Notes: a model not told the origin generated them from the sequence alone. Shown: positions 12,643-25,100, counted from the first letter of the stretch. The stretch: 64,000 nucleotides of DNA from Pyxicephalus adspersus (GCF_032062135.1 NC_092859.1:124908991-124972990); one strand, 5' to 3'. A program made the numbers and translations.

Positions 12643-14118
12643 GTAACATATTCCATCATTGCTATGAAACAATCACAACAATAAACCTGTTGTTCTATCT
12701 CATTGACTTGACAGTAACAAAAAATTGTGAGCTATTGACCTGGACCAAGTTTTCAGATTTTGAAAATTGGTGTAAAGTTAGAAGTCCTTATTGGCATATT
12801 TTTATCTGCATTAGGGAATCTTGATGGTCCACATGCTGATACAACTGTTATGTGCAGTATAAGGGTTTGTTAAGCCCCAGGGTTCTTTCTGGCCATACAA
12901 CCTAATTGTAGCCACCTTGTGGCTTTCTTGTCTCAGTGTTTAAAGGGAACCTGTGGGGACAAGTGGGGAATGGACATTGAGGAATTGGGGGATTGCATCT
13001 GTGATGTCACCCTGATCTCAAGTTCATTACCTATTTAGTTCTTTGCCCAAAGTTTGGGCAAAAATCCAGTCCAGTATCTTTGTTTCAGGTCAACAAAAGC
13101 CTTATTTTATTGTAAAGCACATAACATTTCTTTTGACAGGGGGTATTTATTTAATATAAAAAAACTAGTATCTAGTTTATGGTTATGAATTTGATGGCAT
13201 GAAGTAACATTTCATAGAGGCTTTGAACTTTTATGTTAAAGGCTTTGAACTTTTATGTTAAAGTTGTTAGTTACCATATGCCACTTTGCTGCAGATTAAA
13301 CAGAATTATCAAATTGTAACAGGCACCTGTTGGTGTTAGTTTTAAAAGTTTGTGGGTCAGTTTTTAGTAAGCCTGGTTTGTTTTAAAGAGAAACAAACTT
13401 TTTGGCACACACCAACATTTCCAAGGTGTTGACCTAATGAACCACTGAGAGCTGAACCACAGAAATTGACACTGCTAAAAGTGTTGGAAGTTTTTCCCAG
13501 GAGAATGTAAGAGACCAATTCTCAGCAACAGAACGGCGCTGAGTACCAGGAAAGGCAAGTAACGTACACTCCTCTCTGGTTTGAACATGGCCGTTTAAAT
13601 GTCTACGGCTATTTTAAGTCACCTCAATCTTTTCAACAAATAAAGAAAAAGAAATATACATTAGAACCCCTGTTATTTGGCACCCACGGGGAATGGCCGA
13701 TTCTGGATAAGTGTAGTTTCTAGTTAACTAAGGGTAATTTTCCCAGCCATTTGGCACTGAACTTGAATGGGGAGACTTTAATGAGCCATCATTCCCTTTC
13801 CTCAGCCAATCACAGAGTGGAGCAATAAGCAAAGGTCTGCTTCCAATAACACATTGAGCACCGGTTATCTGAGTTCCGGATAACCAAGGTTCTACTGTAG
13901 TTGTTTCTTACGACCTATGAAGGAGATCAATGTTCATTTAGAATATTTTTGCCACTACCACTTGTTTCCCACCTGTAATTGCATCCTTTGTGTAGTTTTT
14001 TTAGGCGAGGACCCCTCCAGCCAGTATGTTTGAGGTAGGATAGAGCATAGAGTGCCTGGGTTCAGGAGTAGAGCTCATCTAATCTAATAAAGATTGTTTG
14101 CTTTTTCCTCTGTAACAG
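12643..14118 (+). other. thsd4: Last intron of the thsd4-like gene
   Basis: Phase-1 intron, donor GTAACA and acceptor CCTCTGTAACAG at 14118. It contains a Tigger/pogo-like MITE (13659-13897) and a perfect 22-bp tandem duplication (13219-13240 and 13241-13262, unit starting GGCTTTGAAC). Nothing else recognisable. Confidence 0.75.
13659..13897. mobile_element. Tigger/pogo-type (Tc1/mariner) MITE
   Basis: The right end in reverse complement reads CAGTAGAACCTTGGTTATCC, the classic Tigger-type terminus. The left end reads CATTAGAACCCCTGTTAT. Both ends are flanked by TA (13657-13658 and 13898-13899), the target duplication of the Tc1/mariner superfamily. The 239-bp element has no transposase. Confidence 0.85.
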
Positions 14119-14261
14119 ATGAAACATGCAAAGACAAATACTACAATTGCAATGTGGTCGTGCAAGCCCGGCTTTGTGTATACGCTTACTACAAGACAGC
14201 TTGCTGTGCTTCCTGTGTGCGAGCAGCAAGCAGACAATCGGGATACCTTGGACGAAGATAA
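14119..14261 (+). CDS. thsd4: thsd4-like terminal exon: PLAC domain and stop
   Basis: Last coding exon. Acceptor TCTGTAACAG ends at 14118, the split codon completes as GAT (Asp), and the stop TAA is at 14259-14261. The peptide DETCKDKYYNCNVVVQARLC continues as VYAYYKTACCASC and ends in LGRR. The six-cysteine pattern with NC-x(2)-VVQARLCVY and CCASC is the PLAC (protease and lacunin) domain that closes many ADAMTS-like and papilin-type proteins. From memory of the family, the CKDKYYNCNVVVQARLCVY wording fits THSD4 (ADAMTSL6), a secreted fibrillin-1-binding protein of microfibrils, better than ADAMTSL4 or ADAMTS6/10. No metalloprotease part is in view, so an ADAMTS protease cannot be excluded from this window alone. 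Confidence 0.85.
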
Positions 14262-16100
14262 CAGCTACTGATCCCTTTACCCCAACATAAGAGGCAGCAG
14301 ATAAGCGGTGACAATGACTGTTCTGACTCCCTGCCTCTGGCATGTACAGTTTGAACTCAACATTTTAACTGATATGGAACTTCATTATCATTCAGCCATA
14401 TCTGAAAGTTTTATAGGAAGAATATGACTTTTTTTAATATGATCAGACCATTTTTTTCACTACTTTAAACTTGACTTTGTGCACACTGCTGGAGAAGTAC
14501 AATACCCTACTTGCACCAATTTAGTGGAGCCAAATAGAGGCACAGGGCTGGTGTTTTTTGTTTTGTTTTTTTTTTGGGGGGGGGTTTAATGTGGTATTTT
14601 TTGTATTGTATATAATCGAAAAATGGTTTTTAGCTCAAAAGATAGTATGGGATGTTGGATTAACTGCCTTGTAAATAATGATTTTATATTTTATAAATTG
14701 GAAATGCTGCAGTCTTACAGTTTATTTTAGTTCCATGGTACAAGTTATGCAAAAAGTGAGTGATTTCCAAATAAGTTGTCAATTATAAAAAAAAGGAGCT
14801 TTCTTTTGACAAATATGACAAAAATGAAAATTACAATATTATTTTTTGTGGATATGTAACAAATTATTTTAAGCTCTTTTCTACAGTAAAATGTTTGCTT
14901 TCTAGGTCTTGTAAGTGAGTCTCTGAATCCTTTTAGTGTACAGATAAGCTTTTGATTCAAAACCACTGTCTCTAAAATGTTGAAGGTTGTCTCCATGTTG
15001 ACACATCTACAACCTGGTGGCATTATGTATGGGAGAACCTAGACAATCCTTTCAATGCAAAAAATTTTTTAATTTCTTAATCTAGCAAATGTATTTCCAT
15101 GTTTACTTGAGAAGGGATTAACAGTTTAATGTGGACCTGAATTGTTTGGAAAATCCACATTGCTGAATACTTTGTTGCATAATAATATTGACTCTGTCTG
15201 CTATCCTTCACATCTTTCTGGCCAGTACCCACAAGCTTTTTGTTGCACATGAAGTCTTCCTAATATAAACCAGTTTAAGGAAAATCTACTCTAGTGTGCA
15301 GAAAAGTATGCACAAGGCAACACATTTTTGATGGTAGATAGGGAATGAAAGGATTTAAACCCCTGCAAGTTTAATTGTCATCCGTGTCCGTTGGGTAGAT
15401 TCACACTATTTATGTTGGTGACCATTGAGTCAATATATGATGGGAAATGCAATCCCAACAAAATTAGCTGCTTGACCAGGAACTTCTATTGCACTTAAAA
15501 AGTGAAAAAAGTTTTACTTGTTTCTCATAAATGCAGCTGGGTCTCTTTTACCTTTTGATCTTTTAAATACTATGAATACTCTACTGAACTATTTATATAA
15601 AGAAGATGCATCATACTAATTATATCCTCAAAAATCACCAAAACCATAGTTACTTTTTGTAGTCCTCTGTGGTTCAGTTCAAAAAGTTAAACTTATTAAT
15701 TAGGTACACTGAAATACAGTAGCCAAAAGTAGGTTTTGGGCATTTTTTAAATTAGGAACATACTTTGTATGATTGACATAAGGGCTAATTTATTGGGGAA
15801 ACATAAAATGTCCTCTGTAGCCATGAAAAGACTCCCCCACCCCCCCACATCCTATTTTACCCTAAATTTTTCTTTGGAGCATGTTCAGCCCCAATTGTAG
15901 CTAGAATTCATATCAGGAAATACTATGACAAAGCAAATAATCATTTTTCATTTCAGTATAGAATTCAGCAAGAAACACAATGTTTAGCAAAAATATGTTA
16001 TTGTAAAGTATACAATGGTTCATATTTAGAGATAAATTGTTACAGTGACATGAGGCAGATAAGGAGAAGAAAGAACCATAAATAAAAAAATGTACATCTA
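14262..16100 (+). other. thsd4: Probable 3' UTR of the thsd4-like gene
   Basis: AU-rich sequence following the stop codon with no credible open frame. A candidate polyadenylation hexamer AATAAA occurs at 16081-16086 and a further one near 16876. The true end is not determinable from sequence alone. A T-run/G-run junction lies at about 14560-14583. Confidence 0.4.
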
Positions 16101-17795
16101 AGGTACATGGGTAGATTTAAGAGAGACACAAGGAAAGAGGGATTCAAATGTTTGGAGGAACTAAATGGTGGGGGGAAAAAAAGGAAGTATATGATGGGGG
16201 AGTGTAGGATAGGGAGGGATAGTATAGGGTAAGAGGTTGCCCAATGAAGAGCTAATTAAAGTAAAATAATGGAGTGTGGGTGACTTATTTAGAAAAGTCC
16301 AAGATCCTCCAGTAGTTTAGTACAAACATTGTTGGTAACATTCGTATAGTTGGGCTGTCAACTCATCCATATGTTTTATATAGTTTGGTTCTTTTTTATT
16401 CAATCATTCACTGTTGGGTAATAGGTTGATTTCCAATATCCTGGAATAACTGCCCCAGCAGCCATTTGGAAACACTTAAGATTTTCCTATAAGCAGATAT
16501 AAACTCTTGATGCACATAAGTAGTTTAAATTGAATTCTAAAAGTAAGTAAGGACATTCCCATGGTAACATTATGTACCTTTGTACTACATCTCCATTATC
16601 TGAATTTTGTGGGAACATTTTATGCAATTTATGACAATGGGAATATCTGGTAAGTATCAAAGTTTTATTCTTGAATGCACACAAATGCTTGTATGTATTG
16701 AAATTGCCAGAAGATTCCCATACTCTGGATTGTACATGATAATACTGAACAATCTTTGATATACAGTTCAATATTCTGTAAGTAATAAGAGCAAACTTTT
16801 ATTTAACTGATTATATTTTCATAGCAGTGCTTCAGTACATTTTTATCTTCTTAGTAATAGATATTGGACAATGTTAATAAATAAAAATTGCCCTGTTCTA
16901 GGGAGTGTATAAAATGTTTCTAAAATAACTAGTTAAAAAGCCAATTCATACAGTATTAAATACCACAGAAGGTTTTCAGTAGTAGTTAATGATAGGTTTA
17001 AATTATTGTTGGATATGGCTAACAGAACACCGCTAACCTCTCCCTGGGAAAAGTACATGACCCTTTACCAGCATCTCTGACCAATTTAATGTAACTGTGT
17101 ATTGAGGAAAGTATGTAAGCTGGTATTGCTGGTATCTTTCCCAAAAATGCTAACTTTCTAGGTATAATTTTGACCAAGCGAATTCAGCACTTTTTTTAGC
17201 CACTGTCCCAGAACAAAGATGTAGATAAAGTAACAAAAAGCCACTATTTCTAGAAATACTAATTGATTGGCTGGCTGGCCATTCTGTATGTTTATTTGTG
17301 GACGAGACATCATCCAGGAACAAACATACAGCATGTAAGCTCCTGGATCTGGGTGGTTGTTCCAGGTCAGTTTATGAAAATATACAGAAGGCACTGGGCA
17401 AAATCATTTTCCTTAGTTTATGCAATGTAGGCCAGTGCAAGTGTAACTCAATAGCAACAATGGCCATAAACTTAAGAACCAATTAGGAAAGAAGTCTTTA
17501 TTGAAGACAGGTCACACACTACAGCCTAAAAGTTCCTAAACTGTTTAGGTTTGCTTAAAGCTTTTAGAAAGCCATAGGTAGGTGTATTAGAGGGAATCTC
17601 ATGTCAAAAGTTGAAGTAGCCATGTCACAAATATGACTGAAATAATAGACAATAATGGAGGCTGCCATTGCTGAACTATAGTAGTTCTCTGGCACATGAT
17701 GTGGTCTTTAAAGTCATGGATAAGAACAAATATATAGAATTCTGTCGCTTATTTACTGCATTCTTTTTCATGGTATGTAACTCAGAATTAGCTAA
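16101..17795. other. Noncoding, no gene seen
   Basis: AT-rich sequence with a purine-rich G/A tract at about 16110-16250. Open frames here are short and compositionally ordinary. Confidence 0.5.
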
Positions 17796-18218
17796 AGCGT
17801 ACCTATACTCAGAATTTTTACTTTATATAAAAGAGTAGAGAACCCTTTTATGTAAGGTAAAAATTAGTTTTTTGTAGGTACAACACCTTTTTTAAAAAAA
17901 AAAAAATGGGGTGCAGCACAGCCCCCTTATTCTCAGGCCGCCTAGGTGGTCAAGAATGAATGGGACCGCAAAGCCTTCCGGGATACCTACGCCAGGCCTT
18001 TTTGTTCAAAGAGAAAAAATTTCCGATCTCAGGCTTGTGCAGTGAGATGGGCAAATTTTTTTTATCCTACGTCACCCGATCTTTTGCCTGGGTTGGGTGA
18101 CGTAGGATGAAGAACTCAGAGGAGAAGATGAAGATGGCGGCGCCCAGAGCTCAAGCTCAGGGTCGGATGCCGAGACAACGTGGGACCTGATGGGAGTGAT
18201 CAGACTGTCCTGCTGGAT

Positions 18219-18259
<41 letters not shown>

Positions 18260-18271
18260 TATAGTTCTTCT
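17796..18271. mobile_element. TTAA-type MITE (older copy of the family at 26037)
   Basis: The left end AGCGTACCTATACTC pairs with the reverse complement of the right end, AGAAGAACTATACTT. The flanks CTAA and TTAT look like decayed TTAA. The sub-terminal stretch (CAGAATTTTTACTTTATATA and CCCTTTTATGTAAGGTAAAA) and an interior with GTCACCCGATC and GAAGATGGCGGC are shared with the element at 26037-26429. A poly(T) run of 35 bases sits at 18222-18256. Confidence 0.7.
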
Positions 18272-20540
18272 TTATGTGCGACACAGCCTAGCAACTAAAA
18301 ATTTTCAAAAAAAAGACAGCAATGGCGGCTTCCATATGTCTCTTTCTGGACAGTCTGTTTTCTTGCTTTACATGTGAGGTAATACCAAAAATATATATGT
18401 ATGAAATATTATGTGAAATATTTTTTAAATTAAAGCCACCCTAAAGCAACCCTATTTCAAAGATAAAATTATGCAAACACTTACTTTAAACAAGAAGGAA
18501 TACTTACCTTTTATACTAATTGTTCCCCAAAGTTATCTAGGAATTAGACAATTCCTGAAGTGTTATACTTCTGTATACAGCTGTATCCTGCAATGCATGG
18601 AGGTCAGCAGAACAACCAGGGTCTAGGACTGGCGGTCAATTTTAGGTCTGCATCAAACTTGATCTGACCACTGGGCGTTGAGCTAAAAGCAAATAAAGCC
18701 AAACACCTTAGATGTTTGATGATCAGGACAATGACAGGAATGTTGTGCCTTGTATGCCAGCAGGATTTGTTGCATCATATTCTATTCCTGTCATTTAAAG
18801 GTGTAGTGTTCTGCACTTTGGGCCATATTCTATACCTGTGAATAACAGTGAATAGAACCAAATAACAATAACAGGCACAACATACAGCTCTGAGAATCCA
18901 GCAAGTGGCCAATGACAGGTTGTAGTTGGATTCGCTGTGCTGTACCTGGTGGGGAGGTTTAACCCTAACCCAATGGTTAGAAGGTACAAGTTGGGATGCC
19001 TGGCGTACAGAGGTGTAATTGTATGATGCTGAGGACAGTACAGTAGTACAACGCCAACTACCTAGTAGATAAATTCCGACAAAATTCTACTTTAAAGCAG
19101 GTGAATTATACACATTAAATTCCACCTATGTAGTCATACATTACTGAACATGTGTCCCTACAGTTGTAAGTCATCCTTCTTCTATTTCTTCTAATTCTAT
19201 TAAAGAAGTTGAGCAACCCCCATTCAGTCCTAAATTAAAGGATTGGTGTCTCAACTATGTTATCTTCTCTGCCTCATAAGATGCCCCTCCATGTGGCTAT
19301 AAAGATCCTGCTTTGTATTGTATAAAGTTCTGCACATATGTGGGGATCTTCTCATGACTTTTTGTTGCATTTGGCTGCTCTGCAAGTACTCCAAAAACCA
19401 GAATATAAAGCAGAATTTCCTCCCCAATTGATGTGAATGGCATTCAAATTTAATTACAAAAGCCACACAAATATTGGGGTCTTTAGGCAAATTGTCAGGA
19501 GCATAGTTCAGCAGCATAAAAAGTGCCAAAGGAAACATTCTCTTTACATGTTTGTGCTTAATACATTTTACTTATCTGAAAAAAACTGCATTAGTACATT
19601 GAAGCCCAAAAAAATATGACATGGTCTGTAGGTACCAGGTGCACTGAAGGTGCCTAATAAGCCCTGTTTAAAACAATAGGCTGCAGGCTCCAATGATATC
19701 AGTGAGGTAGAAGGTGTTAGTTTGCAGGTATAAAATATAATAAATAGCATGGATTCAAGATAGAAACTGTTAAAGCTACCTTTTATTAATAGGAAGTAAG
19801 AACAGTTTTAGACAATGGTCAAATGGTACTTGGATTTTGCTAAATTCCACCTGAATTTTTTTATTTACTCTATTTACTGTATATAGTTAAAAATTTTAAT
19901 AATTTATTGAATTCACATATGCATATACAACATTAAAAAACATTCCAGTGCATAACCATTTTCAGTTGAAGTGCTTGATGGGTTTCACTTTTTGGCTTCA
20001 TAAGAAGGCTCAACATTGTATAGAATTCCAAACACCCATATAAATCAAAGAAACATTTTTTGTAAAATCATTGTTGACAACCAATAGCTAAACAATTAGC
20101 AGTGTATTCTCACATTTATAGTGAAGGTCACCATGTTGTGCACTTGAATACAATATTGCCAATATGCTTAATCTGTCACAAGATTTTTAATAGTAATTTA
20201 ATGCACCAATGTCTCAGACCTTGATGATAAACAAAAGAAGTTCACTCACACATGATTTGGCTGTCAATCTATATCTATATTCGGACCTGGATTCACTATG
20301 GGCTGCCAAGTTGCAATTGACATGACTGAGGTAGAGAGTATAAAGGCCTTACCTGCTGCTGCCCTTCTGACACCAATAATCATCATTTAACAAACACTTG
20401 ACACTGTTATTTGGATTAAAGCTGGCAATAGCAGCCTTTTTTAATAACATAACCAAATAATTTTACAATCAGAACAATGAGCAAAATTATTTTCAATAAA
20501 CATTGTACAATTTTGCAGGTTTCTGTATAGGTCTATGAAA
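18272..20540. other. Noncoding, no gene seen
   Basis: AT-rich sequence without coding or clear transposon signatures. Short open frames on both strands have no recognisable domain. Confidence 0.45.
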
Positions 20541-20543
20541 GTA

Positions 20544-21320
20544 CTATTCATCTATTAATTTTAAGATACCTCCGTTTAAGCACCAGGGGCCCCCAGCTGC
20601 TACCACGGCCAGCTCGGGGACAATTATATGTATCCCTTCGCTTTTACTAGGCCTCACCCCAACCCAGTTTACTGTGAGACCCCACTTATCCAGAAACCCA
20701 TACCCTGATGGGGTTCCCACCCCTGCTGCGCTTAATGCATGGAACCCCACTCTCATAGACCAGCAGAAACCGCCACTAAGCAGCAAGTGTGACTTCTTTT
20801 GCTTGTGTGCAACCCCACAGCCGAAAAGCCCTTTGTAAACCCCTTTCCAGTCTCAAAAACCAATCATCAGTCCTTACAGCATTGAGGTGGACCCCATCAC
20901 TTCTCAAAAACATATGGGGATCCTTTTCTAACTACCGGTGCCTAACCACCAGGCCCCCGATTCTGACTAAAAAACGTCCAACTTCCTTATTTATTTTTAT
21001 TTTGCTTTATTTTTGTCCACGCCAGGCACCCAACCATATCCGACCACAAAAATACAGTATGAGGGAAAGATGTTCCGGAGGAAATCGAACTTAAGATCCC
21101 TGATAAGATCCCTCATTGACCTTAAACCCAAATCGTTCCCACCAGCATGTATTAGATCTATATCAGGAGGCCTGTCCAGTCTCCCATAATGGTGAATTTC
21201 AGGGATCACGCAGCTCCATTACAAACCTGGGACACCTATCCAGCGCACCAAGGCATCACTTCGCACTGTCTGCCATTAGGCCTCTCATCAGCTCGCTTTG
21301 CTCCCCAATAAACAAGAATG
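20544..21320 (-). pseudogene. Ngaro SGNH/GDSL-type hydrolase domain, broken
   Basis: The minus-strand frame 21209-20997 contains RPPDIDLIHAGGNDLG. This is the conserved block III-like GGND motif of the SGNH hydrolase domain that some vertebrate Ngaro elements carry downstream of the recombinase. A following frame (20786-20544) with SEGIHIIV may be the C-terminal part around the catalytic D-x-H (here EGIH). Stops and frame changes separate the pieces. The role of this accessory esterase-like domain in the element is not established. Confidence 0.65.
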
Positions 21321-21475
21321 ACTTATGACCCAGATTAAACATTCATCTGTACCTAAAATTAACAACAAATACAAAAAACTCCAGCCACCTCAAACCCCAG
21401 GTGTTAACATACCTTAACATCAAATTCAAAACCACATTCTGTTACCCACACAACACTCCCCCAAACACACTTTCT

Positions 21476-22020
21476 TTATAAAAGGTGAGGGCATACATAC
21501 AATTTGAAGCGTGTAGACTCCCAACACCCCAAACACCTAATGGCTTCTTCCTCCAACACCCATCTAGATGCCTCAGTGGCAGCCCTTATCTGTAAGGAAT
21601 GAGATGATAGCACACATACATTTCCTGAATACAGCCACAAACTGAAATCATGGTAATAATGATCCATTCTCATGCACAAAAAAAGGGCCATCCCCTGTTG
21701 GCCGAACTCTCAAGTACTCACCTACTGCCCTGACCAGACAGGCCCCAGACGTGCATAAAGTTCCAGACACGCGCCCCTACCTTGCTGATCTGTTTTTGAC
21801 TTCCAAATCCAAATCCGCAAACATCCTACCGCCCAGATTACATCACCCAGTAACAAACCTCCAGGCCTAAGTTTGCTAGCACTGACCACCTCCCCCACTC
21901 TCAATGCTGCAAAAAAGCTAACAGTAAAAACCGCTGTAAATATACAAAACTTCAAAACCATCAGAGCATAAAGCCCCCAAACATCTCAATATTTCTTGTA
22001 ACAGTTCAAAGGACATATGC
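21476..22020 (-). pseudogene. Ngaro tyrosine recombinase, C-terminal half, broken
   Basis: The minus-strand peptide FFAALRVGEVV (about 21900) contains the first catalytic Arg region. Further on are KSKTDQQGRG (about 21790) and, in a later frame (21691-21476), HSLQIRAATEAS and LGCWESTRFKLYV, matching the H-x-x-R, W and Y blocks of YR-retrotransposon recombinases. In this copy the H-x-x-R motif reads H-S-L-Q, so the second catalytic Arg appears lost. In-frame stops lie between the blocks, and the N-terminal half is missing or displaced by the insertion upstream. Confidence 0.75.
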
Positions 22021-22179
22021 CTGCGCAAAGGCCTGTGCACGCTGCCTTTTTATATCTCTTCAGTGCCTGTCGAACCATTATATTTCGACAGGCATATTAT
22101 ATTAAATAATTATAAATATAATTATAAAAATAATGAAATAATAGACCACAACAATGTAATTTATCAAAAAAAAAAAAAC

Positions 22180-22870
22180 TAATTTATCAAAAAATGTCAA
22201 AAGGTCAGGGATAATAGTGGGCCCTGATTTAAATGTAAATCAGGGCACTGGGCAATGATGTTTGGTGCACTAACGTGTACTTTTATTTTTATAATATGTT
22301 GTGTGGTGTTTTTTTACTGTAATAACCATTTAAAAGCAGATTACATTGTAATCTGCTTTTAAATATCCTGCCCAGCCACACCCCCCGAATACATCACAAC
22401 TCGCATCACCAGGAAGGTGTCACATCCTCCCGGGTGATGCGAGTGGGGATGTCCTGCCCCACCTCACCCCTGGCATCCACTGACGCTGCTGCTGCAGCTG
22501 CTGCTGCTTGCATCTCCAGGAAGAAGCAAAGCACAATGCAGACCTTCTGCATTGTCCATCACATCTTCCAGGTAATGCGAGCAGCAATAGTAAATTCCGG
22601 GGGGGGTTGCCAGCGGTGATTTCCCGCTGGCACTACTCCCAGAATTTACTATTGCTGCTTGCATCAGCAGTTAGATGTGATGCACAATGCAGAAGTCCTG
22701 CATTGTGCTTCGCATCTAACTGCTGATGCGAGCAGCGGCATGGCCGGGACCCCGGGTGGTATTTAAAAGCAGATTACTCGGTAATCTGCTTTTAAATTTG
22801 CCGCCCAGCCATGCCCCCTCATTCAGAAACGTCCTGGCATTACAGCGGGACCATTAGATCGCCACTGGAT
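22180..22870. mobile_element. Hairpin-rich insertion inside the Ngaro copy
   Basis: This stretch separates the reverse transcriptase/RNase H part from the recombinase part. Its core (22328-22797) is a chain of perfect or near-perfect palindromes, described separately. Exact borders are unclear: similarity to Ngaro coding sequence is lost between about 22830 and 22020. It is probably a nonautonomous DNA element or foldback element with no coding capacity. Confidence 0.55.
22328..22797. repeat. Chain of nested palindromes bracketed by two near-identical 37-bp hairpins
   Basis: Both brackets (22328-22364 and 22761-22797) have arms ATTTAAAAGCAGATTAC with a 3-nt loop. Between them are: arms ACTCGCATCACC (22399-22444); arms ACAATGCAGA (about 22532-22554); arms AGCAGCAATAGTAAATTC (22580-22659) holding an inner GCCAGCGG hairpin; and arms CATCAGCAGTTAGATG (22662-22728) holding an inner GCACAATGCAG hairpin. 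A GCTGCT tract lies at about 22483-22507. Open frames on both strands here are by-products of the symmetry. Confidence 0.85.
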
Positions 22871-23200
22871 CGACACAGATTTGACACAGACTCTTCCATT
22901 GACAAGGATCGCCCATTGTAAGAAAATGAAGCCATATCTCCAAGTCCTACAGCAACACTTTTGTCAGCCTAATAAAATGTCCCGGAGATCTAACCCCAGA
23001 TGTGGCAGTTGCTAAGGGCCAGCTAAGCACCCGCCCCATGGGCATTATGCGGGAGGAAAAATTTAATTTGCCTATTAACTATTGCAACTCACGCAATTGA
23101 ATCTTTCGCAGGCTCCGCACCCTCCTGATCTCTCGCGGAAGGTCCTCAAGCTTATCGCAAGGCAACCTGCATTCCATTGCTACAGAAACCAAAACAATCC
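22830..23200 (-). pseudogene. Ngaro connection/RNase H region remnant
   Basis: After the reverse transcriptase the minus strand reads DKLEDLPREIRRVRSLRK and then KIQLRELQ, the thumb/connection wording of Ngaro/DIRS polyproteins. Further on, around 22900, a frame gives NGRSLSMEE, resembling the FNGRSL stretch at the start of the RNase H region. Several stops intervene, and the hairpin-rich insertion ends the similarity. Confidence 0.5.
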
Positions 23201-23829
23201 CTAAAAAAAAACGATCTCTGTAGATGGAGGCTCCGTTTTGTCACCAGCCAAAGGAATCCCAAAAACTTCTGCCATGGGTTGTATTGTGCCCAACAAATTT
23301 GCACACACATGTGAGTCAGCAGGCCCCACACAGAAAAAATCATCTAAATAATGGATAACTGAAACCACCCCAGACATCTCCTTCACAACCCAGTTCAAAA
23401 ATGAACTAAAGATTTCATAAAAGGCGCAGAAAATAGAATAACCCATTGGGAGGCACTTATCTACAAAGTACTCCCCTTGCCAATGACAGCCCAGCAACCA
23501 AAAACTCTCCCGATGCACTGGCAGTAATCTAAAAGCAGCCTCAATATCTGCCTTAGTCATCAAACAACCCTTGCCTGCTTTTCTTACCAGGGAGACTGCT
23601 GCATCAAATAAGTGTAGGCCACTCTGCACAAATCCGGATCGATGACCTCATTAACTTCCTCCCTTTTGGATAAAGATAAAGATAAATGATGAATCATGTG
23701 AAACTTGTTAGGTTCCCTCTTGTGGACAACACCCAAAGGTGACACCACCAAGTCGCTACAAGGGGGGGACTCAAAAGGACTTGCCATGCAGTCCAATTCA
23801 ACCTCCTTGCGCAACTTATCCGAAACCAC
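23201..23829 (-). pseudogene. Ngaro reverse transcriptase, frameshifted
   Basis: Two overlapping minus-strand frames (23829-23584 and 23629-23201) together give the finger and palm of a YR-retrotransposon reverse transcriptase. In order: VVSPLGVVHKREPNKFHMIH, then IDPDLCRVAYT, then TKADIEAAFRLLPVH, YFVDKCLPMG and the catalytic box HYLDDFFCVG. The YLDD form is typical of Ngaro/DIRS elements rather than the YVDD/YMDD of retroviruses. A frameshift lies near 23600 and another beyond 23200. The residues of the catalytic box are intact, suggesting a fairly young loss of function. Confidence 0.88.
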
Positions 23830-23999
23830 CGCCGGGCGCCCAAGAGAAGACCGAAGATTTCTTGCGTGGGGGAGGGGGGGGGGGTCTGCAAACTACATGG
23901 AATACTGAAACCCTCAGAAAAACCTGCCTCCAAAAATGCAGCAGCCTCCCTATCAGGATACTTACCTAGAAAAGGCAACATTTTTTCCAGTTTCACCGG

Positions 24000-25100
24000 A
24001 GTCCTCTTTTTCCCATAGACTTGGGTACATGCACTCTAGCTCTCGCAGGACATGGCACTGCTGCATGTGCATTCCCACATCCAGAGCACTCATATCTAAA
24101 GTGGCACTAGTTTCCAAATTTGCAGGCTCCCTCGTTAAGTGCTGAAGTCATCACATCCACAAACTAATGTTGTGGTCCCAGCGCATACCCGAGCGAATGG
24201 CTTTTTGCTGACAAAATTGTTTGTCATAATTTAGTCAAGCTCCCCCTCCATACACTCGATATGCTTCACTGATCGCATCTAAGTAGCAAAATAACGCCGA
24301 ACAATGTCTAGGCACCTTGACAAAATGACAAACGCCTGGAGCCAGTTTTGAAAAATGCGTAGATTCAAACGCCACACCCCTTTTTCATCTCCAGGACGCT
24401 TACCATCACCAGATTTTGGGTCCCTATACCCATTTCCATATTTTTTCCCTCACCTTCTGAGACAAATGAGCACCCAGAGGGCCCTCAAAACACACACAAA
24501 CTTTACTTTTCACTGCATCCGCCGCCTCTGGTCCCTCGCTGCTCACACCTTTTTCTTCTCATCCCCTTCGTCGCCTCCAGTGCCGGCCAACAACGATCCG
24601 GATACTGCAGACCTGGTGGTGGACAGACCACTGGTTCCTGCATTGAGCACTTGGCCCCTGTCCTGCCCACCCTTTTCAACAGTTGCTACCCCATCACTTC
24701 CAACCTCAGGATTCCAAATTTTTGTTTGCAAGCTATGCCCTCCTAAGCCCTAAATTTCACCAGCAAATCCTGCAAACAGTTCAACAAACCTGAGCACCCG
24801 ACTCATTTTCTGCACTACCCCCTACACACCGCAATCCCCCAACACGCATATCAACGCTGACCCCCATTTGCAACCTCCACTCATTAGCATGCACAAAATT
24901 CAAATATTCCCCATGCAAAACACCCCCCATCCCCCGGCACTCACCAGGCTGCCTGAGGCTCTTCTGCTTCTGCTCGATAGCTACCACTTCTGCCACCAAC
25001 AAACAGCGTCCGTTCCCGACCGATCTGGGCACCAGGTCCGGGCCCACATGACCAACTCTCCCACACTGGGCTGCCTTCTCCACACCACGTCCGGATTAAG
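24000..25100 (-). pseudogene. Probable Ngaro ORF1 (gag-like) region
   Basis: GC-rich stretch upstream of the reverse transcriptase on the element's coding strand, where ORF1 is expected. Minus-strand frames such as 25083-24781 (containing NEWRLQMGVSVDMRVGG) are open but I recognise no conserved fold. The call rests on position. Plus-strand frames here (24355-24753 and 24868-25374) are antisense and proline/serine-rich by composition. Confidence 0.4.

Noticed and set aside
22328..22797. CRISPR-like array
   Set aside because: The repeats are palindromes of differing sequence without regular spacers, and the DNA is vertebrate.
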